From: Streptomyces silvae
Lineage (GTDB): Bacteria; Actinomycetota; Actinomycetes; Streptomycetales; Streptomycetaceae
Direction: 5' to 3'
Length of the DNA stretch: 46,514 bases
NCBI RefSeq assembly: GCF_016745505.1
Contig: NZ_JAERUC010000083.1
Coordinates: 1 to 46,514, forward strand
In this document: positions 8,529-15,565 of the stretch, piece by piece
Layout of the letters: each line of letters opens with the position of its first letter
Position numbering within the stretch: position 1 is the stretch's first letter
Program-made: the position numbers and the translations under genes
Notes under the pieces: model-generated
Seen by the model: the letters and a program-made list of their open reading frames with translations, nothing else
Told to the model about the DNA's origin: nothing
The model's database searches: none

Positions 8529-8568
8529 TTGCCGACGCCGATGAGACCCTGATAGGTCTCTGCCTCAT
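8529..8568 (+). promoter_or_regulatory. Promoter with GAGACC-N6-GGTCTC operator
   Basis: TTGCCG (8529-8534), 18 bases, TAGGTC (8553-8558) and ATG at 8567 form a leaderless promoter. A perfect 6-bp inverted repeat GAGACC-N6-GGTCTC (8543-8560) covers the -10, and ATGAG/CTCAT (8541-8545, 8564-8568) extends the symmetry. A repressor site is likely, but no adjacent regulator gene is obvious. Confidence 0.5.
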
Positions 8569-9448
8569 GGACATCACCCGTATCCCCGCCGAGCCCGACC
8601 CCACCACAGCCGCCGCGGCGGTCATGGCAGAGCTGGCCAGCCTGGGGAGCCGGTCCTTCGCGCTGCCCGCCGACGCCGACCTGAGCCCGGTCCTGCCGGA
8701 GAGCGGGGGAGTGCCCGCGGTCTGGGTGACGGCGGGCGGGGCGTCCGTCGAGGAAGGTGTGGTGCTCTACGTCCACGGGGGCGGGTTCGAGCACCGCATG
8801 CCGGAGCTGATGAACCTGACGGCTCACCGGATCTCCCGGGCGACCGCCCGTCCGGTGCTCGTCGTGCACTACCGCCTGGCCCCGGCCCACCCCTACCCGG
8901 CGCCGCTGGACGACGTGGTCGCCGTGTACCGGAGCCTGCTGGACCAGGGGGTGCCCGCTGCGAAGATCGTCGTCTTCTCCGAGTCCTCCGGTGCCACGCT
9001 GACGCTCTCCGCGCTGCTCGCCCTCAAGGACTCCGGCACCGCGCTCCCGGCCGCCGTCGTCGCCAACTCCGCGATCACCGACCTCACCCTGTCCAGCCCG
9101 TCCATCGACGACAACGCCGCCGGCGACTCGGGCGTCGACCGCGCCCTGCTCACCCGCCTCATCGGCCAGTACCTGGGCGACGCCGACCCCGGCCGGGCCC
9201 CGCAGTCACCGATCCACGGCGCCCTCGACGGCCTTCCGCCCCTGCTTTTCACGGTCGGGTCCGCCGAGGCGCTCCTGGACGACACCCTGCGGTACGCGCA
9301 GGCGGCCTCCGCTGCCGGGACGAAGGTCTCCGTCGAGGTGTACGAGGCCATGCCGCACGTCTTCCAGGTCACGATCCTGTCCGAGCAGAACCCGACGGGC
9401 AGGCGCGTGCTGGAGCGCATCACGGAGTGGATCGCCGGCTCCGGGTGA
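8567..9448 (+). CDS. HSL-type alpha/beta hydrolase (esterase)
   Basis: The 293-residue protein matches the hormone-sensitive-lipase branch of alpha/beta hydrolases: oxyanion-hole HGGGF at residues 70-74, YRLAPAHPYPAPLDD, a nucleophile elbow with Ser140, an acidic residue near ALLDDTLRYA and His in YEAMPHVFQ. It probably hydrolyses short acyl esters. The elbow reads SESSG in place of the usual GDSAG, so the first Gly of GxSxG is Ser. ATG 8567 was chosen over an upstream in-frame ATG (8447) because the extension is not family-like and covers the promoter. It converges on the following SDR gene. Confidence 0.85.
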   Translation: MDITRIPAEPDPTTAAAAVMAELASLGSRSFALPADADLSPVLPESGGVPAVWVTAGGASVEEGVVLYVHGGGFEHRMPELMNLTAHRISRATARPVLVVHYRLAPAHPYPAPLDDVVAVYRSLLDQGVPAAKIVVFSESSGATLTLSALLALKDSGTALPAAVVANSAITDLTLSSPSIDDNAAGDSGVDRALLTRLIGQYLGDADPGRAPQSPIHGALDGLPPLLFTVGSAEALLDDTLRYAQAASAAGTKVSVEVYEAMPHVFQVTILSEQNPTGRRVLERITEWIAGSG

Positions 9449-9490
9449 GGGGCGGTGTGCCGGGAGGTTCGCCGGCTGCCGGTGTCAGCG

Positions 9491-9513
9491 TTCGACGCGG
9501 TTCGGGCGTCGAA
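9491..9513. terminator. Bidirectional stem-loop between convergent genes
   Basis: TTCGACGC (9491-9498) and GCGTCGAA (9506-9513) pair perfectly around a 7-base loop, between the hydrolase stop (9448) and the SDR stop (9544). There is no T-tract, as is common in high-GC actinomycetes. Confidence 0.5.
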
Positions 9514-9543
9514 GGGCCGAGGCCGCGCGGCACGGGCCCCGGT

Positions 9544-10323
9544 TCAGCCGGCCCGGTAGCGGGAGGCGAGTTCCGGGCTCTGCGCGCCGAAGGCGGCCAG
9601 GTCGGCCCGGGAGACGGCGTCGAGGAGGTGGGCGTCCTCGACGCCGGGGGCGCACACGACCTCGCCGAGTTCGAGTCCGCGCAGGCCGGCGGTGACGACG
9701 TCCTCGGCGCTCATACGCGGCACCACACTCATGTCGAGGCCCTGACGCTCGTGGAATTCGGTGGCGACGATGCCGGGGCACAGCACCTGGACCTGGACAC
9801 CCGTGCCCTCCAGTTCGGCGCTGAGCGTCTGGGACATCGCGACCAGATGGGCCAGGCTGCCCGCGTAGACGGCGCGGGGAGGCATGACGGACGGGTCGGC
9901 GGGACCGCTGAAAGCGATCATTCCGGCCACGTTGATGATCTTTCCCTCGCCGCGCTCCTGCATACCGGCGACCACGGCGCGCGTGAGCAGGGTGGGGGCG
10001 AGCACCTTGACGTGGATCAGCTCACGGGCCTTGTCGGCGGGCAGTTCGGCCAGGGGCATGTAGTGGGCGACGCCGGCGTTGTTGACCAGCACGGTCAGCG
10101 GCTCGGCGGCGGCGATGGCCGCCACGGTGTCGATGCCGGCGTCGGTGGAGAGGTCGGCGGCGACGACCCGGACCGTGACGTCCGGGTGGGAGGCCGCGAA
10201 CTCATCGAGGCGTTCCTTGCGGCGGCCGACGACGATCAGGTCGTGACCGTCGGCGGCGAGGCGGTCGGCGAAGGCCCTGCCGATGCCGGAGGTGGCGCCG
10301 GTGACGAGGGCGAGCTTGTCCAT
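9544..10323 (-). CDS. SDR-family protein with degenerate catalytic tetrad
   Basis: The 259-residue protein has a classical short-chain dehydrogenase fold: cofactor motif TGATSGIG (residues 8-15) and NNAG (81-84). The catalytic positions are altered. The region that should read YxxxK is Y153-A-G-S-L157, so the lysine is leucine; the serine position in INVAGMIAF is Gly134; and the tetrad asparagine is Lys106. Only Tyr153 remains. It may be a redox sensor or an inactive paralogue, although Ser139 or another nearby Ser might compensate. ATG 10323 has GAAAGGA upstream. It is divergent from the XRE regulator at 10486. I would not assign a substrate. Confidence 0.85.
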   Translation of the reverse strand: MDKLALVTGATSGIGRAFADRLAADGHDLIVVGRRKERLDEFAASHPDVTVRVVAADLSTDAGIDTVAAIAAAEPLTVLVNNAGVAHYMPLAELPADKARELIHVKVLAPTLLTRAVVAGMQERGEGKIINVAGMIAFSGPADPSVMPPRAVYAGSLAHLVAMSQTLSAELEGTGVQVQVLCPGIVATEFHERQGLDMSVVPRMSAEDVVTAGLRGLELGEVVCAPGVEDAHLLDAVSRADLAAFGAQSPELASRYRAG

Positions 10324-10427
10324 GGGGGTCCGTTCCTTTCGGGTGCCGGCCTGGGCGCCCGGGACGACACCGCGCCGGCACATGCCCCCATGGTCGGCGG
10401 GAAACGCCTGCTCAGCCAGCAGACCCG

Positions 10428-10478
10428 CTGTCCTGGGAACGCCGGTACCAGGACAGGCCACCCCTCGCTTGCCACAAT
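10428..10478 (+). promoter_or_regulatory. Promoter and 9-bp-arm operator between SDR and XRE genes
   Basis: CTGTCCTGG (10428-10436) and CCAGGACAG (10448-10456) are a perfect inverted repeat with an 11-base spacer. The right arm contains AGGACA (10450-10455), which with CACAAT (10473-10478) 17 bases later makes a promoter; the ATG follows seven bases on. The site fits autoregulation by the XRE protein and control of the divergent SDR. Confidence 0.55.
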
Positions 10479-10485
10479 CGGAGGC

Positions 10486-11361
10486 ATGGCGACCACGGAA
10501 CTCGGCACGGCCCTGCGCCACTGGCGTGATCAGACCCCGGCCCAGGTCGTCGGCCTGCCCGTGGGCGCGCGCAGGCGCGCCGCCGGTCTGCGCCGCGAGG
10601 AGCTGTCCCAGCTGGCCGGGGTCTCCGCCGACTACATCGTCCGGCTGGAACAGGGACGCGCCACCCACCCTTCGCCCCAGATCGTCGAAGCCCTGGCCCG
10701 CGCCCTGCGCCTCACCCAGGACGAACGCGCCCACCTCTTCCGCCTGGCCGGCCTCGCCCCGCCGGGCCCCGGCACGATCCCGCAGCACATCACCCCCGGC
10801 GTCCACCACATGCTGGACCGCCTGGCCGGCACGCCCGTCGCCGTATTCGACGCCGCCTGGACCCAACTGCTCGCCAACCCCCTGTACACCGCGCTCATGG
10901 GGGAGTGGCAGGGCGCCGACCTCAACGCGGTGCGGCGCAACTTCCTCGACCCGCACAGCCGCGTACGTCACACCCCGGAGTCCAGGGGCGCACTCCAGGC
11001 CGCGTACGTCGCCGATCTGCGCCGCACCGCCGGCCGCTACCCCGACGACACGAACCTCCGCGCCCTCATCGACGAACTGCGCCACCGCAGCGCCCACTTC
11101 GACACCCTGTGGGAGTCAGGCGCAGTCGGCGAGCACAGCGCCGCCCGTAAAACCGTCGACCACCCCGACGTCGGCCCCCTGACCCTGGACTGCGACGTCC
11201 TCAGCGCCGCCGGCAGCGACCTACGCATCATGGTCTACACGGCCCGGCCCGGCACGGAGGACGCCGAACGCCTGGCACTCCTGGACGTCATGGGGACGCA
11301 GCTCCTCGTCGAACGCCGCTCGCTGCCGGAGCGGCGGCCCGGAGGAGCCGCGCCTCGGTGA
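10486..11361 (+). CDS. XRE-family regulator with MmyB-like ligand-binding domain
   Basis: The 291-residue protein has an N-terminal helix-turn-helix (about 22-80: PVGARRRAAGLRREELSQLAGVSADYIVRLEQGR) and a C-terminal MmyB-like PAS-related domain (about 100-265: GTPVAVFDAAWTQLLANPLYTALMGEW, then the WESGAVGEHSAARKTVDHPDVGPLTLDCDVL segment). This is a common actinobacterial regulator family, often placed divergent from an SDR oxidoreductase as here. The GGAGG is only one base from ATG 10486, so it is unlikely to act as ribosome site; a -10 at seven bases suggests a leaderless mRNA. Its last 74 bases overlap the convergent FAD monooxygenase gene. Confidence 0.9.
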   Translation: MATTELGTALRHWRDQTPAQVVGLPVGARRRAAGLRREELSQLAGVSADYIVRLEQGRATHPSPQIVEALARALRLTQDERAHLFRLAGLAPPGPGTIPQHITPGVHHMLDRLAGTPVAVFDAAWTQLLANPLYTALMGEWQGADLNAVRRNFLDPHSRVRHTPESRGALQAAYVADLRRTAGRYPDDTNLRALIDELRHRSAHFDTLWESGAVGEHSAARKTVDHPDVGPLTLDCDVLSAAGSDLRIMVYTARPGTEDAERLALLDVMGTQLLVERRSLPERRPGGAAPR

Positions 11362-12511
11362 CGGCACGCCTGGCGTTGACCGCCAGATGCAGTACGAGCG
11401 TACGCACTCCGGTCAGGGCGCGGTTGGTCGGTACGAACCACTGGTGCTTCAGCCGTGCCAGGCGCTGATGGGTGGTGATGAACGGGCGCAGGCGGGCTTC
11501 CCACGCGGCCAGCGCGACGGGAAGGTCGTCGGGGTGCTCCGCGAGGACGCGCCCGAGTTCCGCTCCGCCCCTCAGGGCGGCGGTGGTGCCCATGCCCGAG
11601 AACAGGTTCAGGCACCACGCCGCGTCGCCGGCGAGCAGCACCCGTCCGGTGCTCCACCGGTCCATCTTCACCTGGTGCACCGAGTCGAACAGGCAGTCCG
11701 TCGTGGTCGTCAGCGCGTCCAGGACATGGCGCACGGCGGGATGGTCCATGTCCGCGAACACGTCGCGCAGCCGCTCGGTGCGGTCGCCGGTGAACTGTGC
11801 GCCGACGTCCTTGGTGCAGTACGTCAGCAGCGCGGTGGGCGCCCTGTCCGCCAGGCCGAACACCCACACCGCGCGCCCGGAGCGGGCGCTGATGACACTG
11901 TCCTGCGCACCGAACGACGGGGCCTGTCCGGGCAGCGGGAAAGCGCAGATCATCGCGTTCCACGTGGTCATGAAGCGTTCATGGGGCCCGAACGCGAGGC
12001 GCCGTACGGTGGAGCGCAGTCCGTCCGCGCCCACGACCAGGTCGAAGGATTCGCGGGAGCGCCGCCCGGTGGAGACGTCCTCCAGCTCGACCTCCACCAC
12101 GGTGCCGTCGTCGACGATCTCCACGGGTGCCGTCGAGAAGCGGACCTCGACCCCGCTCTCCCCGCTCCCGCCGTCCGGCCGGATCCGCTGCCAGAGCGCG
12201 GCCTCGACATCGCCCCGCACCATCGCGGTGGGGCGTCCCGGCAGGTCGAGCCAGCCCAGGGCGGGCCTGCGATGGCCCCGGCGGTTCAGCGACCAGGTGG
12301 TTCCGCGCTCCGGGTTACGGGTGTGCAGGGTGTCCAGCCCGAGGTCGTAGACCGCCCGCATGCCCTCAGGGGTCAGGTTGATGAAGTAGCCGCCGGTGCG
12401 GCGCTCGGGTGCCCGTTCGACGATCACCGGCGTCCATCCGGCCCGGCGTAAACCTGAGGCCGCGGACATACCCGCGATGCCGAGGCCCACGACCAGCGCC
12501 CGTTTCCGCAT
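11288..12511 (-). CDS. FAD-dependent monooxygenase (PHBH/UbiH-type)
   Basis: The 407-residue protein starts with a Rossmann FAD motif (VVGLGIAGMSAASGLRRAG, residues 7-25), has the DG motif VVGADGLRSTVRR and the GD motif GRVLLAGDAAWCLNLFSGMGT, all hallmarks of group A flavin monooxygenases that hydroxylate aromatic or other substrates using NAD(P)H and O2. ATG 12511 has AAGGAG eight bases upstream. It follows the quinone oxidoreductase gene by 88 bases on the same strand, and both are probably transcribed from the MarR-controlled promoter at 13.56 kb. The 3' end overlaps the XRE gene tail-to-tail. The substrate is unknown; the context suggests xenobiotic or antibiotic modification. Confidence 0.88.
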   Translation of the reverse strand: MRKRALVVGLGIAGMSAASGLRRAGWTPVIVERAPERRTGGYFINLTPEGMRAVYDLGLDTLHTRNPERGTTWSLNRRGHRRPALGWLDLPGRPTAMVRGDVEAALWQRIRPDGGSGESGVEVRFSTAPVEIVDDGTVVEVELEDVSTGRRSRESFDLVVGADGLRSTVRRLAFGPHERFMTTWNAMICAFPLPGQAPSFGAQDSVISARSGRAVWVFGLADRAPTALLTYCTKDVGAQFTGDRTERLRDVFADMDHPAVRHVLDALTTTTDCLFDSVHQVKMDRWSTGRVLLAGDAAWCLNLFSGMGTTAALRGGAELGRVLAEHPDDLPVALAAWEARLRPFITTHQRLARLKHQWFVPTNRALTGVRTLVLHLAVNARRAVTEARLLRAAAPAASGVRRGAASP

Positions 12512-12532
12512 GACTCACTCCTTGTCTTCGGC

Positions 12533-12568
12533 CGGCTGCCCGCCGGCTGGAAGGGCGGCAGGCAGCCG
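12533..12568 (-). other. Hairpin in the quinone oxidoreductase-monooxygenase gap
   Basis: CGGCTGCC (12533-12540) pairs perfectly with GGCAGCCG (12561-12568); the interior has further GC complementarity. It lies between the two co-oriented genes and could attenuate read-through into the monooxygenase. Confidence 0.35.
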
Positions 12569-12599
12569 GACCCCATGAGGTGGGAAGCCGGCCGGGGGA

Positions 12600-13526
12600 T
12601 CAGGGGACGAAGACCAGGCGCTCGCCGGTCCCCTGCGACCAGGCCTCGGCGATCCGGGCCAGCGGCACCGCACGGGCCTGGACGTCGAGGGCGCCCTCGG
12701 TCACCGCCTGCGCCAGTTCCGGCAGTTCGGCGATGAAGTCGCGGGGAGGGACGGAGCCGATACCGCTTCCCACGATCTCCAGCCGGGCCGCGCGCAGTGA
12801 CGCGGAGGGGATCGGGGCGGACGCGCCCGCCATGGAGCCGATCTGGACCCAGGTCAGCGGGGCGGAGCGGTCGGCCCGGGCGGTGAGCATCGGGAGCATG
12901 GCGTCGGCGGCGGGAGCGCCCCACACGAAGTCGAGGACGACATCGACGTCCGCCGCGGCGGCGATCTCGTCGAAGGTGAGTGCCCGGTCCGCGCCGAGGC
13001 CGGGCAGCGCCTTGAGCCGCGTGGTGTCGCGGCCGGCGGCGAACACCTGGGCGGCGCCGAACCGCTTGGCGACCTGGACCGCCATGCGTCCGGCGCTGCC
13101 GGTGGCGCCGAGGACGAGAACCCGTTGCCCCGCACGGAAGGCGATGCGGCGCCGCAGGGCGACCCAGGAGGACATGCCCGGGTTCATCGCGGCGGCGATC
13201 CGTACGGGATCCACCTCGTCGGGCAGGACGACGCTCCGGCGTACGTCGATCACCGTGCGCTCCGCGAAGGTGCCGAGGTTCGTGTCGTCCAGGACCGCGT
13301 ACCGCAGGCGGCCCGAGGAGTCGCGTACGACAGCGTCGACGCCGGGCACCAGCGGGAAGACGCCGGTGGCGGAGTAGTGGGTGCCGTTCGCCTTGGACCG
13401 GGTCAGATGGTGCAGGCCCGCCGCGAGGACGTCCACGACCATCTCGTGCTCGCCCCGGGCCATAGGTTCGGGGTGCTCGCCGTAGGCGGGCGGTGCGTCG
13501 TACGCCGTGATGACCGCAGCATGCAT
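12600..13526 (-). CDS. Zinc-free quinone oxidoreductase (MDR family)
   Basis: The 308-residue protein is a medium-chain reductase with a GroES-like N-terminal half and a nucleotide-binding motif VLVLGATGSAGRMAVQVAKRFG (about residues 140-161). The zinc-ligand cysteines of alcohol dehydrogenases are absent, so it resembles NADPH:quinone oxidoreductases. ATG 13526 is preceded by GGAGGAG at a good distance; an upstream in-frame start (13595) would run through the operator. It is divergent from marR and is followed by the FAD monooxygenase. A role in detoxifying quinones or electrophiles is likely from the family and from the MarR neighbour, but this is inference. Confidence 0.87.
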   Translation of the reverse strand: MHAAVITAYDAPPAYGEHPEPMARGEHEMVVDVLAAGLHHLTRSKANGTHYSATGVFPLVPGVDAVVRDSSGRLRYAVLDDTNLGTFAERTVIDVRRSVVLPDEVDPVRIAAAMNPGMSSWVALRRRIAFRAGQRVLVLGATGSAGRMAVQVAKRFGAAQVFAAGRDTTRLKALPGLGADRALTFDEIAAAADVDVVLDFVWGAPAADAMLPMLTARADRSAPLTWVQIGSMAGASAPIPSASLRAARLEIVGSGIGSVPPRDFIAELPELAQAVTEGALDVQARAVPLARIAEAWSQGTGERLVFVP

Positions 13527-13544
13527 GAGGGACTCCTCCAGATG

Positions 13545-13602
13545 GTTTGCATTACCAATCACCACTAGAGTTGTTGGTAATGCAAACAATGTCAAGTAGG
13601 GT
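13545..13602. promoter_or_regulatory. Perfect 14-bp-arm MarR operator with divergent promoters
   Basis: GTTTGCATTACCAA (13545-13558) and TTGGTAATGCAAAC (13574-13587) are perfect inverted copies, 15 bases apart. Each half itself contains TTG-N6-CAA, so two MarR dimers could bind. On the + strand TTGGTA (13574-13579), 17 bases and TAGGGT (13597-13602) lead to the marR ATG seven bases later. On the minus strand TTGACA (13590-13595) is a -35 for the oxidoreductase. The operator covers both promoters. Confidence 0.8.
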
Positions 13603-13609
13603 GGCCTGC

Positions 13610-14092
13610 ATGGCTCCCCACGACTCCCCGGACGACGGCACCACGGACGACCTGATCGACGGCCTGGTCCGCAGCGCCTTCCAGGTCATGGGCGTGCTCA
13701 CCCGCATCGGTGCCGAGCACGACCTGTCCCTCACCCAGCTCCGTGTGCTCGGCATCGTGCGCGACCGGTGCCCCCGCATGAGCGACCTCGCGGCTTTCCT
13801 GGGCCTGGACAAGTCGACCCTGTCCGGTCTCATCGCCCGCGCCGAACGGCGTGGGCTGCTGACACGCGGCACCAGCCCCGAGGACAAGCGCGCGGTCGTC
13901 GTCCTGATCACCGACGCCGGACGTGAGCTCACCGAGCGCCTGAACGAGGAGATCAGGCGCGTCCTCGCGCCGGCCACCGGCAGGCTCGATCCGGGGCAGC
14001 GGGCGCAGCTCACTCAGCTGCTCGAGCCCCTCCTCTCCCCGCCCCTGCCGGCCGTGCCGCGCCCCGAGCGCCCGGCGCGCGGCACCGCCTGA
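13610..14092 (+). CDS. MarR-family transcriptional regulator
   Basis: The 160-residue protein carries a winged helix (about residues 45-115: LSLTQLRVLGIVRDRCPRMSDLAAFLGLDKSTLSGLIARAERRGLLTR, with the wing TSPEDKRAVVVLITDAGREL), as in MarR repressors that release DNA on binding phenolic or other small ligands. I chose ATG 13610 because TAGGGT ends seven bases before it and no ribosome site is visible; upstream starts (13580, 13589, 13601) lie in the operator or the promoter. It most likely represses itself and the divergent quinone oxidoreductase-FAD monooxygenase pair. Positions 14093-14193 after it show nothing recognisable. Confidence 0.9.
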   Translation: MAPHDSPDDGTTDDLIDGLVRSAFQVMGVLTRIGAEHDLSLTQLRVLGIVRDRCPRMSDLAAFLGLDKSTLSGLIARAERRGLLTRGTSPEDKRAVVVLITDAGRELTERLNEEIRRVLAPATGRLDPGQRAQLTQLLEPLLSPPLPAVPRPERPARGTA

Positions 14093-14193
14093 ACCCGGGG
14101 GACCGCCTGCCGTCCTCGGCACGCGCGGGCAGACGGAAGCCGCCCGCGAGGTGGGTCACCACGTCACGGACGGCTGGAGCCAGGGCCGGCTCG

Positions 14194-15417
14194 TCAGGGC
14201 TGTGCGGGAGGCTGCTGAGGTGAGCGGAGGACGAGCAGGGTGATCTCGCTGGGGGCGAAGACGCGGAACGGCGGGCCCCAGAAGCCGGTGCCCCGGCTGG
14301 TGTAGAGGAGCGTGCGGGTGCCGTGGCGGCTCAGGCCGGCGACGGTGGGCTGGTCGATGCGGACGAGGTGGTGGAACGGCCAGATCTGGCCGCCGTGGGT
14401 GTGGCCCGACAGCTGGAGGTCGACACCGCCCGCCGCTGCCCGGTCGACGAACTTGGGCTGGTGGGCCAGGAGCAGGACGGGCAGGTCGGGGTCGGCGCCG
14501 TCCAGGGCCCCGGCGAGGTGGGCGCGGTGGCCGGCCAGCCCGGAGGACTCCGCGGTGACGTCGTCCACGCCGGCGACCACCAGCGTGTCGCCACCGCGTT
14601 CGACCAGCAGGTGACGGTTGCGCAGCGGCTCCCAGCCGAGCTCGTCCATCAGGTCGACCCAGCCCTGGGCCTCGCTGTAGTACTCGTGGTTACCGGTGAC
14701 GTAGACCCGGGCCCGGGTCGCCCGCACGGTGCCCAGCGGGACGGCCTGGGCGCGACGGCGTTCCGCCGTGCCGTCCGCGATGTCGCCGGTGTGGCAGACC
14801 AGGTCCGCCTCCAGGGAGTTCACCGTCTCGCAGACCCGCTCCGACCAGCGGGCGCGGTCGAGCGGGCCGTAGTGGGTGTCCGTGATGAGGGCGACGCGGG
14901 TGCCGTCCAACCCGGGCCCCAGACGCGGGAGTTGTACGTCGACCTGGCGCACCCGCGGCACCCGGCGGGCCTCGTGGTACCCCCAGGCGAGCAGCGCGGC
15001 GGCCACGCCGAGGACCACGTAACCCACGATCCGGGCCCGGCTCTGCCCGTCGCCCACGCCGGCCACGGTCAGGGCCAGGCGCAGCAGGACGCCGAGCAGG
15101 ACGGACCAGGTGAACAGCACCCAGCTCGCCCCGAGGAGCGTGTCCCCGACGACGGCCGCCCGGTCCTGCTGCCGCCGGCCGTGGCCGCGCACCATCGCGA
15201 GCGGCATGACGACCAGACCGATGACGAACAGCGCGGTGCCGCCCAGCGTCACGGGGAGCGGCCAGTGCTGTCCTGCGTACAGGAGCACCACGCAGGGCAC
15301 GGCCCACAGCAGGACGGGGGCGATCATCGGGACGTAGCGCATCAGGCGGCTCAGCCCGCTCTGCCGGGCCCCCTGAGCCGCACCGTCCGCGGATCTGGCT
15401 TCGCTGGTGTCGGTCAC
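14194..15417 (-). CDS. Membrane-anchored metallophosphoesterase (YkuE-like)
   Basis: The 407-residue protein has four N-terminal membrane segments (roughly residues 25-160) followed by a calcineurin-type phosphoesterase domain on one side of the membrane. Metal-binding motifs are all present: ITDTHYGP, HTGDIADG, VTGNHEYY, LLLAHQP and SGHTHGGQ. Such enzymes hydrolyse phosphoester bonds, often in lipid-linked substrates. I chose GTG 15417, which has GAGGAGGGG a few bases upstream; a longer open frame to 15552 crosses the strong stem-loop at 15505. No obvious partner gene is adjacent. The substrate is not predictable. Confidence 0.88.
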   Translation of the reverse strand: MTDTSEARSADGAAQGARQSGLSRLMRYVPMIAPVLLWAVPCVVLLYAGQHWPLPVTLGGTALFVIGLVVMPLAMVRGHGRRQQDRAAVVGDTLLGASWVLFTWSVLLGVLLRLALTVAGVGDGQSRARIVGYVVLGVAAALLAWGYHEARRVPRVRQVDVQLPRLGPGLDGTRVALITDTHYGPLDRARWSERVCETVNSLEADLVCHTGDIADGTAERRRAQAVPLGTVRATRARVYVTGNHEYYSEAQGWVDLMDELGWEPLRNRHLLVERGGDTLVVAGVDDVTAESSGLAGHRAHLAGALDGADPDLPVLLLAHQPKFVDRAAAGGVDLQLSGHTHGGQIWPFHHLVRIDQPTVAGLSRHGTRTLLYTSRGTGFWGPPFRVFAPSEITLLVLRSPQQPPAQP

Positions 15418-15504
15418 GCTTCCCCTCCTCGAGCAACGGGACTGCCGGCGCGCACTGTACCGGTCGCCCCGGTACCCGCGCAGAAGCGCCCATCCCCACC
15501 GTGG

Positions 15505-15550
15505 GACGGGGAGGCGGCCGGGCTCCCCGGAGCCCGGCCGCCTCCCCGTC
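15505..15550 (-). terminator. Perfect 22-bp stem terminator of the M4 protease gene
   Basis: Positions 15505-15526 and 15529-15550 are perfectly complementary over 22 bp with two bases between. The hairpin starts 15 bases after the M4 protease stop and insulates the metallophosphoesterase gene downstream. No T-tract follows. Confidence 0.85.
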
Positions 15551-15565
15551 ATGCGTCCGGCCGGA

